Shown one piece after another: positions 23,167 through 29,715 of a stretch of DNA of 29,715 nucleotides. Source of the DNA: JBJXHC01 sp046160825 (GTDB lineage Bacteria; Bacteroidota; Ignavibacteria; UBA10030; UBA6906); contig JBJXHC010000111.1 of the NCBI GenBank assembly GCA_046160825.1, positions 1-29,715 of the forward strand. The letters are read 5' to 3'. A model generated the notes under the pieces. It made no database searches, was not told where the DNA came from, and saw only the letters and a list, made by a program, of their open reading frames with translations. How positions within the stretch are numbered: the first letter of the stretch is position 1; every line of letters begins with the position of its first letter. A program made the position numbers and the translations under genes.

Positions 23167-24241
23167 GCGGCTGATCCGCAACGTGATACGGAAGTCCAGT
23201 AAGGGCTGCATACACTTTTGCTAACGAGTTCACCATCCGTGCAACCACGTGCTGCCAACGAGCGGTATCAATAACCTCCGCACTCATCAGTTGCAGAATC
23301 GCAGCATCAGCGATCTTTCTACCGGCTTGCTCCCTTGTTCTCTGCTTGCGTATCCAATCCATGTTCGTCATCAACCACCAGTATGCGCGCAAAAGACCGC
23401 GAAGCGATTTTCCCTTCGCAAGGACTGCAAGCAATATTTTTGCGAAAGCGTCACTCACGAACCATGGAGAAAGCAATATCAGTGTCTTTTTTTCAAAGAA
23501 AAATAGTGCGTTCAGAATTCTATTCCGTTCCTGGTAGAATGTCACTGTCGATGACAACGCACGTTTCGTGGTAGCGCTCCCGAGGTGTTTCACCTTCGAA
23601 CCCGGAGCCATCACAACCGAGAATCCCGCGAGCCTGAGTTTCCATGAATAATAGACATCTTCATGATAGAGAAAGTATTCATCGAGAAATGGTCGCGTTG
23701 ATACGTTCCGCCGGAACATCATGGAAGTCCCGCCGGCATAGAAAATCTGGGAGACATCCGAGAAGTGGCGCATGATGTTGTACCCCAGGTAGTTCAATGT
23801 GCCGTTCATTTCATAGAACGCCGGCGGTATGCCGTCTGTAGTAACAAAGGAAGCAGCGGCACCGATTTCCGGTCGCCGTGCGTACTTAAGAAGTCCGGGC
23901 AACCAGGAATGCTCAACGACTGTATCATTATTCAGCAATACAATATACTCTCCTGTGGCCATATCGCATCCGTCATTGTTCCCGCCGGCAAAACCCCTGT
24001 TGACGCTGTTGACAACAAGTCGGACCAACGGAAACTGACGCCGTATCATCTCAAGACTACCATCGGTCGATGCATTATCCACGACGATGACTTCCAACGG
24101 ACGGTGCGGTTGTTCAAAGACGCTGGTGAGACAATCTGCAAGGAATTCTTTCCCGTTATAGTTCACAATCACGACGCTGACAAGTGCTTCCTCCGTTACG
24201 GGTTTTTCCGGTGAATGTGGTGGAATTTTTTCCACACTCAT
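23156..24241 (-). CDS. Glycosyltransferase family 2, rhamnosyltransferase-like
   Basis: A 361-residue GT-A glycosyltransferase. The catalytic domain has VSVVIVNYNGKEFLADCL, VVDNASTDGSLEMIRRQF, NRGFAGGNNDG and LLNNDTVVE, then FLDEYFLYHEDVYYSWKLRLAGF. A hydrophobic C-terminal stretch (about residues 250-290, FFFEKKTLILLSPWFVSDAFAKILLAVLA) may dock to the membrane. It is related to its downstream neighbour, and the two share DNASTDGS blocks, suggesting an old duplication. It overlaps the upstream methyltransferase by 4 bases. Confidence 0.9.
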   Translation of the reverse strand: MSVEKIPPHSPEKPVTEEALVSVVIVNYNGKEFLADCLTSVFEQPHRPLEVIVVDNASTDGSLEMIRRQFPLVRLVVNSVNRGFAGGNNDGCDMATGEYIVLLNNDTVVEHSWLPGLLKYARRPEIGAAASFVTTDGIPPAFYEMNGTLNYLGYNIMRHFSDVSQIFYAGGTSMMFRRNVSTRPFLDEYFLYHEDVYYSWKLRLAGFSVVMAPGSKVKHLGSATTKRALSSTVTFYQERNRILNALFFFEKKTLILLSPWFVSDAFAKILLAVLAKGKSLRGLLRAYWWLMTNMDWIRKQRTREQAGRKIADAAILQLMSAEVIDTARWQHVVARMVNSLAKVYAALTGLPYHVADQPHGR

Positions 24242-24954
24242 CGGTTACGCCTCGAGAGAGTGTAGATGATCTGACGTCGCGGCGGGGATGGAGCATGGAT
24301 TTTCCCCAGCATGTAATGCACATGCCAGAGAAATTCAACCGGGAACGACGGGCCCCAGGCAACCGGGGTCCGAATGACTTTCACGGAGACTTCTGCTCCT
24401 TCGTTCTGTGCCATTTCATCGAAGGTACCATCAAGGAATGTTGCAACATGCATGGCTTCGGGATGAGTAATGGAGAGCTGTCGGCCTTTTACACTCACCT
24501 CCGCATACGGCGTCATGATGTAGAGGATGGAACAGTGTTGCAGCAGGGTGCGGGCGATCTCCACATGGTTCTCGAAATGTTCAAGCACGTTGCAGCAGTA
24601 CATCACATCAAAGTGTCCGGTGATGTCATTGAATCCTCCTTGCTGGAATCGCGCAATGGAACCATACTCCTTCGTCGCTCTTTCGATTGCACGCTGACTG
24701 ACGTCCATGCCGTGCAACTCGGCCATCGGATAGTGTTTGCGCCATACAGGCAAGGCATCCCCCACGGCGCAACCGACATCAAGGATGGAGAACTTTCCAT
24801 CCAACGGAACCTTTATGTGCCGATGGAAACGCTTTGCAAACATGCGGGTTTGTTCGCGGCCACTGGTCTTCTCCCAGAAGCCGTCAGCCTCAAACTCTTT
24901 TTCCCACACTTCACGGGTATTCAGATTCTGATTGGAAGCACTTGTTGTCATCAA
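24238..24954 (-). CDS. Class I SAM-dependent methyltransferase
   Basis: A 238-residue protein with a Rossmann methyltransferase core. FSILDVGCAVGDALPVW (about residues 55-71) is the SAM-binding motif I, HGMDVSQRAIERA follows, and FDVMYCCNVLEHFENH is the post-motif block shared with UbiE/glycan methyltransferases. It probably methylates a sugar in the glycan made by this operon. It overlaps the next gene by 4 bases and starts 21 bases after the flippase stop. Confidence 0.88.
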   Translation of the reverse strand: MMTTSASNQNLNTREVWEKEFEADGFWEKTSGREQTRMFAKRFHRHIKVPLDGKFSILDVGCAVGDALPVWRKHYPMAELHGMDVSQRAIERATKEYGSIARFQQGGFNDITGHFDVMYCCNVLEHFENHVEIARTLLQHCSILYIMTPYAEVSVKGRQLSITHPEAMHVATFLDGTFDEMAQNEGAEVSVKVIRTPVAWGPSFPVEFLWHVHYMLGKIHAPSPPRRQIIYTLSRRNR

Positions 24955-24975
24955 AGGCCGGTTAATGGTGGGAGT

Positions 24976-26310
24976 TCATCTCGGATCTGTCACATCCTTT
25001 ACCTGATGCGTGGCTCGCCGCCGTTCCAAAAGCGTGAAGCCTCCGGCAATCAGAAAGCTCACGAATCCATGGAACGAAAATGCAATTGCTGCACCTGTGA
25101 CACCAATTTTCGGGATAAGATACACATTCGCACCTATAAATGCGAGAAGCGCAACCACGGACATGACCGGAAAGAGGACGGACTTTCCTCGCGCAAACGC
25201 CGCAGCAAGAAGTGGATAGCCGAGGATTGTAAAGACCATTCCTATGCACATTATTTGAAGGACGGTGGCAGCCTCAGCAAACACTTCCCCAAAAACCATC
25301 GTCATCATCGGTTCCGCTACCAACGCGAGAAGAACTATACCCGCCAGCATTCCACCAACGACCACGAGTGAATTGCGTTGCTTCCTCCGGAGTGCTTCCT
25401 CGGAGCCTGCGGATGATAAATCGGGCATCATCACCGCCATATACGAATAGGCCACCATCATCACCATCCCCGCTACCCGGGATGCGGCGCTGTAAATTCC
25501 CAACGCATGACCATCGGACAGCCCACCTACGAACAAAATGTCAAGGCGACCTCCTAACAAACTGATCACCTGATAAAGCGCAATCCATTTATTAAATGAG
25601 AAGATACGACGCTGGAGCGTTGCATCCCTGACAAGAAGATTCACCGATTTCAGCGGAGACAAAAAGAAGCCTGCCAGAAAAAAGACCGCAAGGGCTGTGA
25701 TCTCAATCCAGACACCAATGACCACCGACCACTGAGTTATTATCGGGATGCATGCGAGCAACAACAGCACCTTGGAAGCAGACCGCATAATCCCAACGAG
25801 CGCAGCAAGACGAAACTGCTTGTGGGCCTGAAAGATGGAGGGAAAAGCTCCCGCGAAAACATTGAGGAAAACGGCAATCAATGAAAGGAGAAATGGTTGC
25901 GTGATATGTTCGTCTACGTGACCGAAGGTATGCTCAATGACCGGTCTCAGCAAAAGTATCGCGCCGCAGATCACTGTTGCGCTGATGATGAGCTTGTAGC
26001 GAAGGACTATGGAAACCACATTCCTGAAACCGGACCTATCCCCTTTTGCAAGATACTCCGGCCCAAAACGTATCACTGCGCTGCTGAGGCCGGCGTCGGA
26101 AAGGTCGGTCATGAGGTTGAAGAGGGAAAGGATAAGGGCAAAGGTTCCAAAATCCACAATACCCAAATACCGCGCAAGGATTGCAGTCGACAGTGCGCCA
26201 AGAAGTCCGTTCCCGATTGAGCCGAATGCCGTCCAGCCGACATTGCCCGCTATCTGGGAGGCCATGCCACGCCGCAGAAGCCCTTGCCATCCTTCAACCG
26301 GAGTTTTCAT
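24976..26310 (-). CDS. Wzx-type oligosaccharide flippase
   Basis: A 444-residue polytopic protein of the polysaccharide-flippase (MVF/MATE-like) family, with about 12-14 hydrophobic segments. It opens with NVGWTAFGSIGNGLLGALSTAILARYLGIVDFGTFAL, the usual first-helix pattern. It should move a lipid-linked oligosaccharide across the inner membrane. I chose the ATG at 26310, with AAGGTGAG upstream; a GTG at 26325 is also possible. The surrounding glycosyltransferases build its likely cargo. Confidence 0.92.
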   Translation of the reverse strand: MKTPVEGWQGLLRRGMASQIAGNVGWTAFGSIGNGLLGALSTAILARYLGIVDFGTFALILSLFNLMTDLSDAGLSSAVIRFGPEYLAKGDRSGFRNVVSIVLRYKLIISATVICGAILLLRPVIEHTFGHVDEHITQPFLLSLIAVFLNVFAGAFPSIFQAHKQFRLAALVGIMRSASKVLLLLACIPIITQWSVVIGVWIEITALAVFFLAGFFLSPLKSVNLLVRDATLQRRIFSFNKWIALYQVISLLGGRLDILFVGGLSDGHALGIYSAASRVAGMVMMVAYSYMAVMMPDLSSAGSEEALRRKQRNSLVVVGGMLAGIVLLALVAEPMMTMVFGEVFAEAATVLQIMCIGMVFTILGYPLLAAAFARGKSVLFPVMSVVALLAFIGANVYLIPKIGVTGAAIAFSFHGFVSFLIAGGFTLLERRRATHQVKDVTDPR

Positions 26311-26362
26311 TCCAAACGTGCTCACCTTGACTGTCCGGCCACGGGGAATTTCACCGGAATCC

Positions 26363-27163
26363 TCATACCCGCGCAGGTTTGCGACACACCCATAGAGTTC
26401 CCGAGCATGCAGCCCATGGAGAACACGCGTTGGCGATTCGTGCCAGAATGCGACCGGGTGTATTCAACTCCCACTGAACGGATGGATTGTGGAGGAATCG
26501 TGAATCGGTGTATAGGCCCATGTTTTTGGGAGGAAGAAAGTCATCCGGTGCCATATCAACGATCTCAAACCCCGCTTCTTTCAGCAGGCGTGTGAAATGC
26601 GAACGCGAATACCGGTACTCTTCGAACGCGAGCCGAACGCCACGCAACTTCCTGACTGCATTTTGAATTCTCTTGATGTGGTTGAAAAGCAACACCCTGC
26701 CGATGTTCTGGGTTGGCACCGTAACAAGAAAGAGTCCCCCGGGCTTGAGGAGTCGCATGACTTCTGCGAATGCGGGTTGAGGACCGTTCTCAAAATGTTC
26801 AACAACTCCGAGAGAGATCACTGCGGCGAAGGATCCGTCGGCGAACTTTGTCTTCAGAACATTGTCATACTCCAACGGCACAGACGGATCGAACCGTTGT
26901 CCAAACTCAAGATCTGACTTTGCTATGTCAATGCCAATCACATCAAAGCCTTTTCTGCGGAGATAGAAGACCCATCTGCCCCGCCCGGATCCCGCCTCAA
27001 GTATCCGCCCTGTACGAGGAAGATGCTTGAGAAAGTGCGGCTCAATTGTCTGAATACTGCACAGACCAATATCGTTTTCGAGATTCTCAGATCCACCCAA
27101 CTGTCCCAACGCTTCCATGGATTCAACCTGCTGGGCGACGGCATATCGTTTCATTGTTGGCAT
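26363..27163 (-). CDS. SAM-dependent methyltransferase, glycan locus
   Basis: A 266-residue methyltransferase. I place the start at 27163, where GGGAG lies 7 bases ahead and just past the stop of the upstream gene; a longer frame to 27229 would overlap that gene by about 50 bases. Motif I is GRILEAGSGRGRWVFYLRRKG, followed by VIGIDIAKSDLEF, and FAAVISLGVVEHFENGPQ with LKPGGLFLVTVP closes the core. A basic C-terminal part may hold the acceptor. It belongs to the same transcript as the glycosyltransferases and the flippase. Confidence 0.88.
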   Translation of the reverse strand: MPTMKRYAVAQQVESMEALGQLGGSENLENDIGLCSIQTIEPHFLKHLPRTGRILEAGSGRGRWVFYLRRKGFDVIGIDIAKSDLEFGQRFDPSVPLEYDNVLKTKFADGSFAAVISLGVVEHFENGPQPAFAEVMRLLKPGGLFLVTVPTQNIGRVLLFNHIKRIQNAVRKLRGVRLAFEEYRYSRSHFTRLLKEAGFEIVDMAPDDFLPPKNMGLYTDSRFLHNPSVQWELNTPGRILARIANACSPWAACSGTLWVCRKPARV

Positions 27164-27180
27164 TACGTTACTCCCGGCAA

Positions 27181-28425
27181 TTAACTCTGACGAATAGTGT
27201 AAAGCATGGTCTGCACGTGCGCCGTCCACGAGTTCTGTCGTGCAACTTCCTTACGCTCTTCTGTCTTAACGCTGTCATTCTCAACAAAACTTTCCTGCAG
27301 AGCTTTCACAAATTCTTCCCTGTGGCTGGCGATGCGAAGCAACCCCTGTTTCGCATACGGCTGAAGCTCATGCAAGGGACTGGAAACGACGGCTTTTCCC
27401 AGAGCAAAGTACTCGAATATCTTCACGGGATTCGTTGTCTCGGAGATTGCTCCGGGCAGGAAAGGAATAATACAGACATCGAATGCATTGATGTAACGGG
27501 GAACATCGGCATACTCTCTTCGTCCAAACCAATAGAGATTTGGAATGTCTCTCAGGTGCTTAATTCGCTCTTCAAAATCCCACGGACCGACAATCACCAC
27601 CGAAACATCGGGCATTGCTCTTGCCATCCCAGCAACCAGATCGTAGTCAAGCCACGAGCGTAACACGCCAACATACCCGACGATCGGCTTTCGCAGTAAT
27701 GCGATGTCATCCGGAGTGCCCGTCTCAGTTGCGCGCGACTGAAACCAGTTGAAATCAACTCCGTTCGGAACGCGCACTATGGGCAGGTCATTCCGCAGCG
27801 TACGCATCCGTTCCTCCAGCTTTTCGGCTGTAACGAATATCCCGCGAGACTTACGCACGAGCATGAGTTCGTAGTCTCTGAATCGCTCCACCTCTGCGTG
27901 ACCGGAGAAGAGGGCAATCTCGTCCAAGCAATCATAGTAGATTTGTGAGAAGTCATCAGTTGCCAGTACATTCCCAAAGAAGGGATTTTCCACAATTGCT
28001 ACCGATTCTTCGGTGGTGGGCATGTGTTTGAATATCCGTTGCCGCAGCGCCTGTCTGAAGATTGCGGCATTCACTTTTTCAAGAAAGGGAAAGTTGAAAC
28101 GATTCTGCGGCACGACCAGCGGCATTGAGACAATACTGAGAGCGTTATTTCGGTCCGGATGACCAGACGCGCGTGAAGGCACTGTTCGTAGTGAGGGAAT
28201 GAGCAACGCCGCGACGCCAAGCACCCAGTACCATGCGGAAGAAACCATCAGCCGCAGAAGCCCCTTCTTTCGACCGGCAAGATATTCTGTAAATCCGCAC
28301 GGCTCAATGTAGGTCACCGGAATACCCTGAGCGAGAAATGCCTGCGCAAGACTCTGTGGACGCTGGTGGATAAAGCTGAAGGGAATCGGAGCGAAGAGGT
28401 AGATATGTACCTGCTTCCTGGTCAA
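27181..28425 (-). CDS. Glycosyltransferase, TuaH-like GT-B
   Basis: A 414-residue GT-B protein. HIYLFAPIPFSFIHQRPQSLAQAF at the N-terminus and IYYDCLDEIALFSGH are typical of TuaH-like transferases of polysaccharide loci. The C-terminal domain has PIVGYVGVLRSWLDYDLV, VVIVGP, FGRREYADVPRYINAFDVCIIPF and TNPVKIFEYFALGKAVVSS, the donor-binding block with the conserved Glu. The start appears to be TTG at 28425, with CCAGGA upstream. It is the first gene of the glycan operon, 34 bases after the CorC-like gene. Confidence 0.88.
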   Translation of the reverse strand: MTRKQVHIYLFAPIPFSFIHQRPQSLAQAFLAQGIPVTYIEPCGFTEYLAGRKKGLLRLMVSSAWYWVLGVAALLIPSLRTVPSRASGHPDRNNALSIVSMPLVVPQNRFNFPFLEKVNAAIFRQALRQRIFKHMPTTEESVAIVENPFFGNVLATDDFSQIYYDCLDEIALFSGHAEVERFRDYELMLVRKSRGIFVTAEKLEERMRTLRNDLPIVRVPNGVDFNWFQSRATETGTPDDIALLRKPIVGYVGVLRSWLDYDLVAGMARAMPDVSVVIVGPWDFEERIKHLRDIPNLYWFGRREYADVPRYINAFDVCIIPFLPGAISETTNPVKIFEYFALGKAVVSSPLHELQPYAKQGLLRIASHREEFVKALQESFVENDSVKTEERKEVARQNSWTAHVQTMLYTIRQS

Positions 28426-28459
28426 ATTGATTCCTGGAAGAGATCGTTCTGATGTAACG

Positions 28460-29715
28460 TCACAATAAGCTCACATTATCGGAGGAGGCTTGTGTGCCAA
28501 CCTCATGACTTTTCTCCACCTTCCTCATCTTCACCAATCGAATCCGACGTTTGCTTTTCTTCACAATATTAAAGGTGAAGTGTCCGTACTGGATTTCCTC
28601 GTTGGCCTCCGGAATACGGCCAGCCAGCTTGTTCAGAAGACCGCTCATGGTTTCATATTCGTCCGCCTGTGGTATCTCCGCATGGAATCGTTCATTGAAA
28701 TCCCGTACCGACAACCGTGCGTTGATGAGAAATGAACCGTCGGCGGAAGCCTCAATGTCTTTCAATTCCTCGTCGTACTCATCGTGAATCTCTCCCACAA
28801 TTTCTTCGAGAATGTCTTCCATCGTCACGAGTCCCTCGGTCCCTCCGAACTCATCAATGACCACAGCCATATGGAGTTTCCGTTGCTGCAGCTCCCGCAT
28901 CAATTGACTGATCTTTTTGGTTTCGGGAATGAAGTACGCGGGCCTGATAATATCCTGAATGACAATGAGATTGCGGAACTCCAGAAGGCCCAACAAATCC
29001 TTTGTGTACACGACACCGATGATATTATCGATCGTCCCCTTGTACACCGGCATCCGTGAATATCCTTCTTCCAGCACAATCTTCACAAGGTCTTCGCGAG
29101 GCAGATCGATATTCAATGCAACCACATCTGGACGCGGGATCATGACCTCTTTGGCGGTCGTGTCGGTAAATTCGAAGATACTCTTGATCAGTTCATGCTC
29201 AGTCTTATCGATGACGCCGGTCTTTGTCCCCTCCTCCAACATCAGCTTGAACTCTTCCTCGGAGATCCTCGATTCCGTGAAGCTCGTTCGATCCTTGAGC
29301 GGAGCAAGAAACATGTTGCTCGCGAAGGTGAGAACCTTTACGGGCAACCGGAAGGCCGTAGCGAATACCTGAATCGGGGCTGCTGCGCGCAGGGCAAAAG
29401 ATTCTGCGTACCGCAATGCGATGGATTTCGGCACGAGCTCTCCGAACACCACAACAAGGAATCCAACGCTGATCACCACAGTAGCAAGCGATATCCAATT
29501 GGCGCCTTCCCGTACCCAAAGAACTTCACTCGCCTCAAGACCCGGAACAAGGTACTGAAGCGCAATGATGCCGCCGAGGCCTGATGCCAACGTGAGTGAG
29601 AACACCACGCCAACGTGGACGGTTGCGAGAAAACGTTCGGGATTACTTTGAAAACTCAGGATGGTTGATGCCCTCCTATCCCCCCCGTCGGCAAGTTCCT
29701 GCATTCGACTTTTTC
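28460..29715 (-). CDS. CorC/HlyC-family CBS membrane protein, 5' truncated
   Basis: The frame runs off the right edge; residues KSR precede the first internal Met, matching the DUF21 region (R-x-x-ELA...GDRRA), so about the first 40-50 residues are missing. The visible part has DUF21 helices (FLATVHVGVVFSLTLASG, VVFGELVPKSIALRYAE), a CBS pair (EVMIPRPDVVAL to VTMEDILEEIVGEI) and the C-terminal CorC_HlyC domain. Relatives are linked to Mg2+/Co2+ transport or resistance. It lies directly upstream of the glycan operon on the same strand and may be cotranscribed, although the functions seem unrelated. Confidence 0.92.
   Translation of the reverse strand, partial: KSRMQELADGGDRRASTILSFQSNPERFLATVHVGVVFSLTLASGLGGIIALQYLVPGLEASEVLWVREGANWISLATVVISVGFLVVVFGELVPKSIALRYAESFALRAAAPIQVFATAFRLPVKVLTFASNMFLAPLKDRTSFTESRISEEEFKLMLEEGTKTGVIDKTEHELIKSIFEFTDTTAKEVMIPRPDVVALNIDLPREDLVKIVLEEGYSRMPVYKGTIDNIIGVVYTKDLLGLLEFRNLIVIQDIIRPAYFIPETKKISQLMRELQQRKLHMAVVIDEFGGTEGLVTMEDILEEIVGEIHDEYDEELKDIEASADGSFLINARLSVRDFNERFHAEIPQADEYETMSGLLNKLAGRIPEANEEIQYGHFTFNIVKKSKRRIRLVKMRKVEKSHEVGTQASSDNVSLL

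Noticed and set aside
24184..25371. Long open frame opposite the methyltransferase and flippase genes (395 codons)
   Set aside because: It lies antisense to two well-supported genes and has no recognisable protein features.

Overview
The window looks like chromosomal DNA from a member of the Bacteroidota/Chlorobi/Ignavibacteriota group. The best clue is the large secreted protein at 14949-17714. It ends in a type IX secretion (Por) sorting domain with the NYPNPFNP signature and a FlgD-like beta-sandwich, a form I associate with Ignavibacteria-type genomes. Intrinsic terminators, strong GGAGG-type ribosome sites and one recognisable -35/-10 promoter are present. Almost all genes lie on the minus strand. 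The lineage call is an inference from this one window.

Region 1 (1-2965) is accessory. It holds the end of a small membrane protein, a hairpin-rich segment, a LabA-like NYN-domain protein, two 28-bp palindromic sites and a tyrosine recombinase. It ends in about 1 kb of palindrome-dense DNA with no credible gene. The NYN gene sits between the recombinase and a large inverted-repeat structure, its stop codon lies in an ACATAAC box, and a matching GTTATGT box lies upstream. It therefore resembles a mobile gene cassette, although the recombinase lacks the extra helix of integron integrases.

Region 2 (2966-6858) is a minus-strand quinone/electrophile-stress cluster: an MhqR-like MarR repressor, a secreted YceI protein, an MhqD-like hydrolase, an NAD(P)H:FMN reductase, a CDGSH iron-sulfur protein and, after a repeat-filled gap, an MhqO-like ring-cleaving dioxygenase. 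The yceI-to-CDGSH genes overlap or nearly touch. The repressor has a TTGACA-N17-TATATT promoter overlapped by an inverted repeat.

Region 3 (7108-14506) is core housekeeping: thioredoxin, the DNA polymerase III alpha subunit, an aldehyde dehydrogenase and prolyl-tRNA synthetase. REP-like palindromes lie between them.

Region 4 (14507-19856) holds the T9SS-exported protein with eight tandem repeats of about 54 residues. It is flanked by two near-identical palindrome-plus-terminator modules. Next come a broken partial copy of a tRNA, the intact tRNA-Arg(CCU), a small lipoprotein and an outer-membrane beta-barrel protein.

Region 5 (19887-29715) starts with nadD and a divergent GT-A-like protein gene. 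A tightly packed surface-glycan locus follows: four glycosyltransferases, two methyltransferases and a Wzx-type flippase. It ends in a CorC/HlyC-type CBS membrane protein cut by the window edge. No polymerase or initiating sugar-phosphate transferase is visible. I found no CRISPR array, rRNA gene or complete insertion sequence.
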